This document shows, one piece after another, positions 54,906 through 63,335 of a stretch of DNA of 64,000 nt. The notes below the pieces were generated by a model. It saw only the letters and a list, made by a program, of their open reading frames with translations. It was not told the DNA's origin and ran no database searches. The stretch covers positions 682,001 through 746,000 of the forward strand of contig NZ_CP142435.1 of assembly GCF_039830095.1 (NCBI RefSeq). Reading direction: 5' to 3'. This DNA is from Dolosigranulum savutiense (GTDB lineage: Bacteria > Bacillota > Bacilli > Lactobacillales > Carnobacteriaceae_A). The first letter of the stretch is position 1. Each line of letters begins with the position of its first letter. The position numbers were made by a program, and so were the translations under genes.

Positions 54906-56153
54906 GTGGGCCAAGATAAACGAATTCAACCGATATTATTAGGAAGTGACTTTAATGTCTATGGAATGGCACGGGCTTTCCACGAAGCTTACGGCGTGAA
55001 CTCAATTGCACTCGCCTCAGCACAATTATCCCCAACAAAATATTCTTCTATTGTCGATGTCCGTCCGCAAGCTGGTTTTAATACGCCAGAAACCTTCATC
55101 AAGGTCATGCGGGACTTTATCCACAATCATCAACAGGATACCGATACGGCTTATATTTTAATTGCATGTGGTGATGGGTATGCTGAGCTGGTGTCGATGT
55201 TTTTGGATGAGTTATCAGCTTTCTTTATCTGTCCTTATATCTCACATGACTTGCATCAAAAATTAGAAAACAAAAAGGATTTTTATGCGTTATGTGACAC
55301 ATATGATATGCCTTATCCACAGACAGTCTTTGTGGCTGCAGAAGAAGCTGGTCAGATTGATCAACTTGTTGAAGAATTACCGTTTGATTATCCAATGGTA
55401 CTGAAGCCCAATAATTCGATCTCTTACTTAGAAACAGAATTCGAAGGGAAGAAGAAGGCTTATTTCATTGACACAGCTGCGGAGATGAAACAAGTGCTGA
55501 AGCGAATTTATACAAGTGGTTACCCGGATGAGATGATTATTCAAGATATGATTCCTGGTGACGATACCCATATGCGTGTGTTGAATGTCTACGTCGATCA
55601 ACATCACAACGTTCGGATGATGAGCTTGGGCCATGCTATTCTAGAAGATCCAGCACCAGCTGGCGTGGGTAACTATCTTGCTATTTTGCCGGACGAGAAT
55701 GATGAAATCTGTCGCCGGATCAAGTATTTCCTAGAAGATATACACTATACAGGTTTTGCCAACTTCGATATGAAGTACGATAGTCGTGATGGACAATATA
55801 AACTATTCGAAATCAACCTTCGTCAAGGACGCAGTAGCTTCTTTGTCACCTTGAGTGGTGAGAATATGGCCGCTCAAGTCGTCAATGATTATGTGAAACA
55901 AGTTCCTTTCGAAGCAACGACTTATGTGAAAGGAGATGCTGTTTGGTTAGGCGCACCGAAGTCCTTAATTACGCGCTATGTAGATGATGAAGCGCTCGTC
56001 AATGAAGTCAATCGCTTATATAAGGCCGGTAATTACGGGTATACAGCCCTTTATAAAGCAGATCGTTCGCCCTTACGTTGGCTTCAACAAACCTATTCAC
56101 TGTACCGCTATTACTCGAATTTTAAAAAATATTTTAGGAAGAAGACGTTATGA
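54906..56153 (+). CDS. ATP-grasp ligase, probable D-aspartate ligase (GTG start)
   Basis: 415-aa ATP-grasp protein resembling the D-aspartate ligase Asl of Enterococcus faecium, which adds D-Asp to the epsilon-amino group of L-Lys in peptidoglycan precursors. Features: N-terminal ILLGSDFNVYGMARAFHEAY, central FDYPMVLKPNNS, and KLFEINLRQGRSSFFVTL with metal-binding Glu/Asn. GTG start with AGGAG 8-9 nt upstream; no ATG earlier than MARAF. The overlapping aspartate racemase gene strengthens the assignment. Confidence 0.88.
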   Translation: MGQDKRIQPILLGSDFNVYGMARAFHEAYGVNSIALASAQLSPTKYSSIVDVRPQAGFNTPETFIKVMRDFIHNHQQDTDTAYILIACGDGYAELVSMFLDELSAFFICPYISHDLHQKLENKKDFYALCDTYDMPYPQTVFVAAEEAGQIDQLVEELPFDYPMVLKPNNSISYLETEFEGKKKAYFIDTAAEMKQVLKRIYTSGYPDEMIIQDMIPGDDTHMRVLNVYVDQHHNVRMMSLGHAILEDPAPAGVGNYLAILPDENDEICRRIKYFLEDIHYTGFANFDMKYDSRDGQYKLFEINLRQGRSSFFVTLSGENMAAQVVNDYVKQVPFEATTYVKGDAVWLGAPKSLITRYVDDEALVNEVNRLYKAGNYGYTALYKADRSPLRWLQQTYSLYRYYSNFKKYFRKKTL

Positions 56154-56881
56154 GAAATTTTTTTGTTATATTAGGAGGTATGGGGACGTTAGCAAGTGAG
56201 AGCTTCGTCCACCAGCTAAATCAACAAACCCCAGCGACGTGCGATCAAGATTATTGCAATTATATCTTGGCAAACCATGCGACGATTCCCGATCGAACGG
56301 ATTATATTATCGGTAAGTCGCAAGACAATCCCTTAGATAGTTTGCAAGAAGATATTGAACAATTATCTGCACTAGCACCCGATTTTTTTGTCTTGACATG
56401 TAATACGGCTCATTACTTCCATGATCAACTACAAGCAGTGACAGACATTCCAATCTTGCATATGCCACGTATTGCTGTTCAAGCGATTCCACCTGAACTA
56501 TCGCATTCAGCTGAACATCCGCTACGTGTGAGTGTGCTTGGCACTGAGGGGACTATGAAGATTGGCGTTTATCAGCAAGCTGTCGAAGCACAAGGTTATC
56601 AATATTGCCCACCAAGCGCCGATTTACAGGCAAAAATTACTCACCTCATTTATCATGAAGTCAAAGGGCACAAACGCTTGAATGTTGCTTTATTAGAAGA
56701 AATTATTCGTCAAGCTCAGACAGAGTTGAACTGTGATGTGGTTATCTTGGGCTGTACCGAACTCTCATATGTCTATGCTGAGACAGACTGCTTCGGTGGC
56801 AATCCTCTCCTACCAATTATCGATGCACAAGGTGAACTCGTCACTGCAACCCTTGCTCGCTACAAACATCCTCACTACTAA
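56150..56881 (+). CDS. racD: Aspartate racemase
   Basis: 243-aa Asp/Glu racemase family enzyme producing D-Asp. The two catalytic Cys are visible in LTCNTAHYFHDQ and ILGCTELSYVYAE; N-terminal GGMGTLASE is typical of aspartate racemases. It overlaps the ligase by 4 nt (ATGA), so the pair supplies and attaches D-Asp for a cell-wall cross-bridge. Confidence 0.9.
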   Translation: MRNFFVILGGMGTLASESFVHQLNQQTPATCDQDYCNYILANHATIPDRTDYIIGKSQDNPLDSLQEDIEQLSALAPDFFVLTCNTAHYFHDQLQAVTDIPILHMPRIAVQAIPPELSHSAEHPLRVSVLGTEGTMKIGVYQQAVEAQGYQYCPPSADLQAKITHLIYHEVKGHKRLNVALLEEIIRQAQTELNCDVVILGCTELSYVYAETDCFGGNPLLPIIDAQGELVTATLARYKHPHY

Positions 56882-56893
56882 AAATAGCTAAAT

Positions 56894-56935
56894 AAGCCTA
56901 CTCCCTATATGTTAGAGAGTAGGCTTGTTTTTAGT
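56894..56935 (+). terminator. Bidirectional terminator between racD and the ROK gene
   Basis: 10-bp stem AAGCCTACTC/GAGTAGGCTT followed by GTTTTTAG; an outer AATAGCTAAA/TTTAGCTATT pairing extends it. Confidence 0.8.
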
Positions 56936-56942
56936 TTAGCTA

Positions 56943-57812
56943 TTATTTATATTCCTGTTTAAAGTGATAGACAGCACCGATTAAATTAGCATCATTCTTA
57001 AAGTGGCAGGTCTGCAGATTGGGTCGATACGGGAATAATAAGTTATACCGATCAACTAAGTCATACATAGTGTCATATAATGAATCAATTAAGTCTGGCT
57101 TGTTCGAAAAACCGCCACCGATCGCAATAATCTCCGGATCAAACACAAACGTCAGATTGTATAAGCCTCTAGCTAGACTCTCGAACTGATAAGTAACTTC
57201 TTCTATTGCAACTGCATCGCCTTGCTCGGCCCGTTCGTACACCGCTGTAGCCTCTACAGTCTCACCAGTACGATTAGCATACCGCTTAGCTAAGTTCACA
57301 GGGCTACCAGACTGACTCCAATTATCCCCAGCCTGACCGACTAACATCATCCCGAATTCTCCCGCTGATAAGTTTGCTCCGCGGTATAGCTTCCCTTGAT
57401 GAATGAAGGCACCACCGATTCCCGTTCCAATAACGACCAACAACATGCTATCGGCATTTTTTCCCACGCCACGCCAATATTCTGCTAAGGCCGCACAGTT
57501 CGCATCGTTCTCAATCGTCACAGGCAATCCCAGTGCATATTCTAGCTCATCAAAGATTGGGAAAAAGTGAATGTATTCAATCGCACTCACGCCGACAATC
57601 TGTCCTAAACGCTTATCAACCGTTCCTGGCGCCGAAATCGCAACCCCTTCCAAGTCATAATCAACTGCGAACGATTCTTTAATCTCAACCATCGTCTCTT
57701 TCATCTCAGCCCACGTATCTGGTGTAGCGAATGACTGAACTGTGATGCTCTCATCTGCCCACACACCATATTTTACTGATGTTCCTCCAATATCGAATGT
57801 AAGAATGGCCAT
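56943..57812 (-). CDS. ROK-family sugar kinase
   Basis: 289-aa kinase. Phosphate-binding LTFDIGGTSVKYGV at the N-terminus, catalytic Asp in IENDANCAALAEY, and GTGIGGAFI. The ROK zinc motif (CxCGxxGC) is absent; the equivalent region reads GEFGMMLVGQAGDNW, as in some beta-glucoside or N-acetylmannosamine kinases. Substrate uncertain. ATG at 57812 has GAGGGGAA before it. Confidence 0.85.
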   Translation of the reverse strand: MAILTFDIGGTSVKYGVWADESITVQSFATPDTWAEMKETMVEIKESFAVDYDLEGVAISAPGTVDKRLGQIVGVSAIEYIHFFPIFDELEYALGLPVTIENDANCAALAEYWRGVGKNADSMLLVVIGTGIGGAFIHQGKLYRGANLSAGEFGMMLVGQAGDNWSQSGSPVNLAKRYANRTGETVEATAVYERAEQGDAVAIEEVTYQFESLARGLYNLTFVFDPEIIAIGGGFSNKPDLIDSLYDTMYDLVDRYNLLFPYRPNLQTCHFKNDANLIGAVYHFKQEYK

Positions 57813-57908
57813 TTGAATTCCCCTCACTATTATCTGTCTCCTCTATTATAAGGGAAATCTCGTGAAAACGATATAGCCAGATGTAAATTTCTATCCATTG
57901 AACCCAAA

Positions 57909-57939
57909 AATCCCTCACTCTACTTTAGAGTCAGGGATT
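57909..57939 (-). terminator. Terminator of the 5'-nucleotidase gene
   Basis: 14-bp stem AATCCCTGACTCTA/TAGAGTGAGGGATT with one mismatch, then TTTTTGG on the minus strand. Confidence 0.75.
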
Positions 57940-57973
57940 GGGGATTATTTATTTAATCATTCTTAATAAGAGA

Positions 57974-60295
57974 TTAGTCTTTTCGTGCAAATTTTGTCGT
58001 ACCTAATCCACTAACTAATGACGTTAGACCAATTAAGCCAAGTGCCCATGCGCCGGTTGCAGTATCTGGCAGACGTACACCAGCTTTCTTTTGTTCATTT
58101 TCTTCTTGTAATTTTTCTTTGACAAGAGCTTCTTTCGCAGTTGAACGTGCTTCAGCTGGTTTATTAGTTGCTTTTTGTGCGTCTTGTGACTCTTGAGCTT
58201 TCGCATTGTTTGCCTGTTCCTCTTGCGTTGGCTGTTCAGTAGCTTGTTCTGAAGCACCTTCTGCCGGTTGATCGGCAGCTTTTGCTCCGAGACGTGTTAA
58301 GCCTAGTTCTTGTAAGTCTGAATCTGTTAGAGCTTTATCCGAAATCGTAATTCGACCATCAACTTTAGGATTAATCGGTCCTTTTTGTGCCTTAATATGG
58401 TTAATAACCGCATCAGAGAAGAGTTCACCTGATACATTTGCAATCTCATATTTAGTGAACATATTATAGCCATCGCCACCTGCTAAGGTGAAATCACTGG
58501 ATGCCACAGCGTACGTACGGTCCAAGTCAAGTGGTTCATCCCCCACACTAACCCCTACAATACGATCTCCAGCTGGTCGAGTCAAGTCAACCGCCACTTT
58601 CATCCCAGAGATCTGTAAGAAACCACCGTTCTGCTCTTCTGGCAATAGGCGAACAGAGTGCTCTAGTGCATCTTTAATCTCGCGACCAGGAATGTTAATC
58701 GTCTCGACGGTGTTAATGAATGGTAAGACTTCGATTACACTGCCGACTGTTAACTCCCCAGCCGCCAAGCTTGTACGGATACTTCCGCCATTGATTACAG
58801 AAATATCTGCTCCGGAGAACTCACGAATAGCATCTGCGACAAAATTGGCTAAGTTCGTTTCACGTTTACGCACTGCATCACGTGCTCCATTCAAGTCCAC
58901 ACTAGACTCTCCGATGACTTCATTTAGTTTCTCATCCAATGATGCTTTGAACTTATCTAGCATCGCTTTTACTTCTGGATCTTCTTCGACAGTTTCACGC
59001 TTAATATCATCCGTATTCCCTACTGTTGAACTTGGGAGAACATCTAAGATATTTTCTTGTTTTCCGCGATTATCTTTCAATTCAAAATTTTCCTCCAAAG
59101 TAATTGTCTCTGCTGTTTTCTTCACTAGATTTCCGTCTTCATCAAAGTCTAAGTGCACTAAGCCAATCATCTTCCCGTATTCCCATGCCTGTGACACTAA
59201 GGTATTCCCCACCATCTCACCACTGATCACAGGGGTATGTGAGTGCCCGCCGATAATGACATCGAGTTCAGGAACGGCTTGGGCAATTTTTTTATCAATA
59301 TTGTGCCCAACGTGAGTAAGGGCGACTAGATGGCTGAATTGCTCACTTAATTGCTCAACTTGTTTTTTAGTTGCTTCGATTTCATCCGTAAAGCGAATAT
59401 CTTCTACATTTTTCGGATGAGTGGTTGTTGGGGTATCTTGAGCGGTGATACCGAAGATCCCAATCTTCTTCCCAAACACTTCCCATTCGACGAACGAATC
59501 AAAGACTTGTTTGCCTGTATCCTTGTATTCCACATTAGACGAAATCGTCTTGAACGTATTCTCTTCATTGTTGGTCAACTCCAAGAGACGATCTAAGCCA
59601 TAGTTAAACTCGTGATTGCCTGGTACGAAGGCTTTATAGCCTAATTTGTTCAATAAATCTATCGCATTTTTCCCTTCCGACAAGTTCGTTTCATTCGTGC
59701 CGTGAATGGTGTCTCCCGCATCTACCATAATAAATTCATCGGCAAGTTCACGATATTTATCAGCCAATGTCTTCACATGAGCAAATCCTAAGTCATATCT
59801 TGAATCTCCTTTGGCACTTAAACGACCGTGAAAATCATTCGTATGCATAATAGTTGCTCGACGGTATTTTTTCTTTTCTTTGTTTTCGGCTTCTTTCACT
59901 TGTTCCTTATTATCTGTTGCTGCTTTAGCACGATTGGATGTTGCTAGCTTATCAGTTGCTACTTGTTCTTTGACTTCATCGGTATCGGCAAAGGAAGATA
60001 CAGTTTGCATCTCTATGGTATCTGCTTCGGTTAGAGGGGCTTCTTCACCCTCGCCTATCTCATCATCTACTGGTGCTTCAAGTTCATCTAGTCTGTCTTC
60101 TTGTGCTTCGACAGCCACTTCTTCGGTCGGTGTTAATTCAGTTGCTTCAGTCACTTTAGTCGGTTGATCACTTACTTCTTGGGCACTTACTGCCTGTGCT
60201 CCTAACCCCACCAGTCCTCCTAAGACCGTCACTGTCACGAACTGCTTCTTCACCTTGCGCAACACTTTTCGGTGCACTCGCTCCTGTTTGAACAT
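57974..60295 (-). CDS. Cell-wall-anchored 5'-nucleotidase
   Basis: 773-aa surface enzyme. N-terminal signal peptide with basic start and hydrophobic core (VTVTVLGGLVGLGAQAVSA), an acidic low-complexity stretch (~40-145), the metallophosphatase domain (MHTNDFHGRL, DAGDTIHGTNETN, GNHEFNYG, HVGHNIDKK, GGHSHTPV), then the 5'-nucleotidase C-terminal domain (NGGSIRTSLAAGELTVG), a Glu/Gln/Lys-rich spacer, and a sorting signal LPDTA followed by a membrane helix and FARKD. The sorting motif has Ala instead of Gly at position 5. Likely hydrolyses extracellular nucleotides to nucleosides, as AdsA-type enzymes do. Confidence 0.93.
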   Translation of the reverse strand: MFKQERVHRKVLRKVKKQFVTVTVLGGLVGLGAQAVSAQEVSDQPTKVTEATELTPTEEVAVEAQEDRLDELEAPVDDEIGEGEEAPLTEADTIEMQTVSSFADTDEVKEQVATDKLATSNRAKAATDNKEQVKEAENKEKKKYRRATIMHTNDFHGRLSAKGDSRYDLGFAHVKTLADKYRELADEFIMVDAGDTIHGTNETNLSEGKNAIDLLNKLGYKAFVPGNHEFNYGLDRLLELTNNEENTFKTISSNVEYKDTGKQVFDSFVEWEVFGKKIGIFGITAQDTPTTTHPKNVEDIRFTDEIEATKKQVEQLSEQFSHLVALTHVGHNIDKKIAQAVPELDVIIGGHSHTPVISGEMVGNTLVSQAWEYGKMIGLVHLDFDEDGNLVKKTAETITLEENFELKDNRGKQENILDVLPSSTVGNTDDIKRETVEEDPEVKAMLDKFKASLDEKLNEVIGESSVDLNGARDAVRKRETNLANFVADAIREFSGADISVINGGSIRTSLAAGELTVGSVIEVLPFINTVETINIPGREIKDALEHSVRLLPEEQNGGFLQISGMKVAVDLTRPAGDRIVGVSVGDEPLDLDRTYAVASSDFTLAGGDGYNMFTKYEIANVSGELFSDAVINHIKAQKGPINPKVDGRITISDKALTDSDLQELGLTRLGAKAADQPAEGASEQATEQPTQEEQANNAKAQESQDAQKATNKPAEARSTAKEALVKEKLQEENEQKKAGVRLPDTATGAWALGLIGLTSLVSGLGTTKFARKD

Positions 60296-60437
60296 CCAAT
60301 CCCTCTTTCTAAGTTTTATATTTAACTCCTACCCCTATTATACCGCAACCGCGTACAAATGAAACCTTTTTATGAATAAAAATCATATAATAATTGTTAT
60401 TCATGTGAATTATTATAGAAACTCACCCCCGAATAGC

Positions 60438-60477
60438 CAAAAAAGTCCGACCACCCTATATAATAGAATCGTCGGAC
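60438..60477 (-). terminator. Terminator of the cysS-mrnC-rlmB operon
   Basis: GTCCGAC/GTCGGAC stem (60471-60477 with 60445-60451) followed by TTTTTT on the minus strand. Confidence 0.7.
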
Positions 60478-60485
60478 ATTTTGAT

Positions 60486-61235
60486 TTATTCATCTAATGG
60501 ATTTCGCTTGCGATAAACTTCATACATTAAGATCGCACTTGCAACCCCGGCATTCAGACTCTGAACATGACCCGTCATCGGAATATTCAAGACTTCATCC
60601 ATATTTTCCTTCACCAGCCGGGACAATCCTTCTCCTTCGTTGCCGATCACTAACACAATCGCTCCTTGCGTATTCCACTGGCGATAATCTTTGCCGTTCA
60701 TGTCGGTGCCGAAGAACCAGAATCCTTCATCCTTGAGCTTCTTGATGGTATTATTCAAGTTACTAACGCGAGCAACGGGTACATGCTCAATAGCTCCCGT
60801 ACTTGCCTTCGCTACCGTACTAGTTAGTCCAACTGCGCGCCGATTCGGAATAATAATCCCATTAACGCCAGCTGCATCAGCGGTTCGCATAATTGATCCT
60901 AAGTTATGCGGATCTTCCACACCATCTAGCATAATAAAGAACGGCTCATCCGTATCCTCTCGCGCCTCTGCTAGCAACTCATCCAAACTATAATAATCAA
61001 CCGGGCTTGCCGTTACGACAACTCCTTGATGATTACCCCCATCTGACAAACTATCCAATTTCGACTTCGGCACAAAGCTCACCTGAATCCCACGAGCTTT
61101 CGCCAAATCAAATAACTCACTAATTTTGCCCGAACTGAGCCCATCTTGCAAAAACACCTTATTCACATCACGATCTGATTGCAACACCTCACGCGCCGGA
61201 TGCCGACCAATCACAAATTCCTCTTTCGAACTCAT
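60486..61235 (-). CDS. rlmB: 23S rRNA 2'-O-ribose methyltransferase RlmB (TrmH family)
   Basis: 249-aa SPOUT methyltransferase modifying G2251 of 23S rRNA by homology. The knot motifs are clear: LDGVEDPHNLGSIMRTADA, VIGNEGEGLSRL and IPMTGHVQSLNAGVASAIL. N-terminal L7Ae-like substrate domain. ATG overlaps mrnC by 4 nt. Confidence 0.94.
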   Translation of the reverse strand: MSSKEEFVIGRHPAREVLQSDRDVNKVFLQDGLSSGKISELFDLAKARGIQVSFVPKSKLDSLSDGGNHQGVVVTASPVDYYSLDELLAEAREDTDEPFFIMLDGVEDPHNLGSIMRTADAAGVNGIIIPNRRAVGLTSTVAKASTGAIEHVPVARVSNLNNTIKKLKDEGFWFFGTDMNGKDYRQWNTQGAIVLVIGNEGEGLSRLVKENMDEVLNIPMTGHVQSLNAGVASAILMYEVYRKRNPLDE

Positions 61236-61639
61236 TCTCTCATCTCTCTTTCATCAATCCACATCAGACACTGCCGTACTAACTCTTGCAATCGGTCAAG
61301 TTGATTGGTTAAATATAACCATCCAATCATTGCCTCGAAGCCCGTCGAATAACTGTACGCTCGGTGACTTGCGTTCTTCGCTTTCGTCTTCGATTTACTA
61401 TTGCGTCCCCGCTTAAAGTAAATCTCCTCATCCGCGCTTAATCGCTCTTCTGCTAGGAGCCAATCCATCACATCCGCTTGATTTTCCGCTGAGACATAAC
61501 GTTTGGCTTTCCTATGCAACTCATTCGGCTTCGTATCACCTGCCGCCAACAAGTGCTCACGGACGTACACTTCATATATCCCATCACCCATATATGCCAG
61601 TGCCAGCCCATTCAGAAGCTCTGCTTGTTTACTCTCCAT
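61232..61639 (-). CDS. mrnC: Mini-ribonuclease III
   Basis: 135-aa RNase III-like enzyme without the dsRNA-binding domain, maturing 23S rRNA ends in Bacillus relatives. ALAYMGDGIYEVYVREHLL is the catalytic acidic motif and GFEAMIGWLYL the second. It starts within the last 11 nt of cysS and is followed by rlmB, the usual cysS-mrnC-rlmB order. Confidence 0.94.
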   Translation of the reverse strand: MESKQAELLNGLALAYMGDGIYEVYVREHLLAAGDTKPNELHRKAKRYVSAENQADVMDWLLAEERLSADEEIYFKRGRNSKSKTKAKNASHRAYSYSTGFEAMIGWLYLTNQLDRLQELVRQCLMWIDEREMRE

Positions 61640-63065
61640 CCGTATTCACCCGCTTGAAGCGAACACCTTGAGCCGTATCTTCTAGAATAATTCCTTGCTC
61701 ACTTAGCTGGTCACGAATCTCATCTGCACGGGCGTAATCTTTATCTTCACGTGCTTGTTCACGCTCATCGATTAAGTCCCGAATGTCTTCATCTAGCAAG
61801 GTCTGCTCACTCGTCAGATCTTCAATTCCAAAAATGTACAACCGCTCCTTCAGGTCAGCTAGCAACTGATCTAAGACAGCACCTGACACCGTCTCTTGAT
61901 TCATATAGCGATTCAAGAAGCGGACCATGTCATAGATATCACTGATTCCATTCTGTGCTTGGAAATCCATATCCATATGAGTATTGAAGCTGTCAAGAAA
62001 CACTTGCCACTCATCAAGGACTTGTCTATCATCCGGCAGATGACCACTCACATCCACCGCTGAACGCAAACGGTACTCAGCATTCTCATAAGCCGTCTGA
62101 ATCTTCTGCAAATTCACCCGTGCTTCTTCAATCGCTGCCTCTGAATAGTTAATTGGCTTACGATAATGAGCCGTCGCAAGTAAGAAGCGCAACACTTGCC
62201 CATCGAAGTGCTCCAACAAGTCACGCAATAGCTTAAAATTCCCCAGCGACTTGCTCATCTTCTCTGAATCCATCGTCACAAACCCATTATGCAACCAATA
62301 ATTGGCAAATGATTGCCCCGTCTTCGCCTCCGTCTGAGCAATTTCATTCTCATGATGAGGGAACTGCAAATCTTGCCCACCTGCATGAATATCAATGGTA
62401 TCACCTAACTCGCGTGTCGCCATGACAGAACATTCAATATGCCAACCTGGGCGTCCTTTGCCCCACGGAGAATCCCAAGACAACTCGCCGTCCTTAGCTG
62501 TCTTCCAAAGCGCAAAATCAAGCGGATCTTCTTTCAGCTGGCTGTCAGCTTCATCTAACCGCTCACTCGCTCCAGCTAACAACTCATCAACTGAAATCCC
62601 GCTGAGCTTCCCATATGATTCAAATTCACGGGTCTTGAAATACACATCCCCACCGGACTCATACGCATAACCTCGCTCGATTAACGCTTCATTGAACGCA
62701 ATAATTTCATCAATATTGTCAGTCACAGTTGGATGAACATCTGCTTGGGCAACATTCAGCGCTCCCGTATCGTCATGATACGCCTGAATGAACCGCTCTG
62801 CCAATGTTCTCGGCTCTTCACCCGTCTCACGTGCAGCCCGTAAAATCTTATCATCCACATCCGTGAAATTACTAACATAACGAACTGCATAACCCCGGAA
62901 CTCCAAGTACTTCCGAATCGTATCGAACGCTACCGCTGCCCGCGCATTCCCGATATGAATATAATTATACACAGTCGGTCCGCACACATACATCCGCACC
63001 CGTCCTGGCTCAATCGGCACGAACTCCTCCAACTGTCGACTTAATGTATTATATACCTTCACCAC
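61629..63065 (-). CDS. cysS: Cysteinyl-tRNA synthetase (GTG start)
   Basis: 478-aa class I synthetase. Motifs: HIGH as YNYIHIGNARAAVAFD, KMSKS as EKMSKSLGNF, and zinc ligands in CGPTV and WHIECSVMATRELG ... GGQDLQFPHHENE. Two adjacent GTG codons (63063-63065, 63060-63062) follow GGGGGAATT; the first gives MVKVYNTL, which matches the family. Confidence 0.96.
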   Translation of the reverse strand: MVKVYNTLSRQLEEFVPIEPGRVRMYVCGPTVYNYIHIGNARAAVAFDTIRKYLEFRGYAVRYVSNFTDVDDKILRAARETGEEPRTLAERFIQAYHDDTGALNVAQADVHPTVTDNIDEIIAFNEALIERGYAYESGGDVYFKTREFESYGKLSGISVDELLAGASERLDEADSQLKEDPLDFALWKTAKDGELSWDSPWGKGRPGWHIECSVMATRELGDTIDIHAGGQDLQFPHHENEIAQTEAKTGQSFANYWLHNGFVTMDSEKMSKSLGNFKLLRDLLEHFDGQVLRFLLATAHYRKPINYSEAAIEEARVNLQKIQTAYENAEYRLRSAVDVSGHLPDDRQVLDEWQVFLDSFNTHMDMDFQAQNGISDIYDMVRFLNRYMNQETVSGAVLDQLLADLKERLYIFGIEDLTSEQTLLDEDIRDLIDEREQAREDKDYARADEIRDQLSEQGIILEDTAQGVRFKRVNTDGE

Positions 63066-63086
63066 AATTCCCCCAATCTCCTTTTC

Positions 63087-63095
63087 ATTATATCA
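63087..63095 (-). promoter_or_regulatory. Extended -10 promoter of cysS
   Basis: TGATATAAT on the minus strand gives a perfect TATAAT (63087-63092) with a TGn extension; no good -35 is visible, as expected for extended -10 promoters. From here to 63239 I see nothing recognisable. Confidence 0.5.
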
Positions 63096-63239
63096 CAACC
63101 CCACCTGTTGAGAAAGAACCAGCTTGCACTCACTGCTATGCTTACTCTACTTCTTACTACAACAATTATAGCAACATTTTTCTTAAGCATACTCAGCAAT
63201 CTACTCACGGGGTTAAATGCTATAGTTGGCGGGAATAAA

Positions 63240-63275
63240 TTATCTGAATTGCAAGAAGAGATGCAATTCAGATAA
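63240..63275. repeat. Intergenic palindrome, copy 2
   Basis: Perfect 14-bp inverted repeat TTATCTGAATTGCA/TGCAATTCAGATAA with 8-nt loop agaagaga. Same core and loop length as the element at 37966-37995. No T-run on either side. Confidence 0.6.
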
Positions 63276-63335
63276 TCATATGTTTTGTTGTATTTAATTT
63301 GACAATGAAGGAAACCCATATTCTGTGCAATTTAA

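Noticed and set aside
58488-59315. Long open frame (275 codons) on the plus strand inside the 5'-nucleotidase gene
   Set aside because: It is antisense to a clearly conserved coding sequence, has no ribosome-binding site and no recognisable motifs; the low stop frequency follows from codon bias of the real gene.
63044-63238. Plus-strand open frame in the cysS upstream region
   Set aside because: Tyr/Ser-rich AT-driven translation with no ribosome-binding site, overlapping the cysS promoter and start; not supported as a gene.
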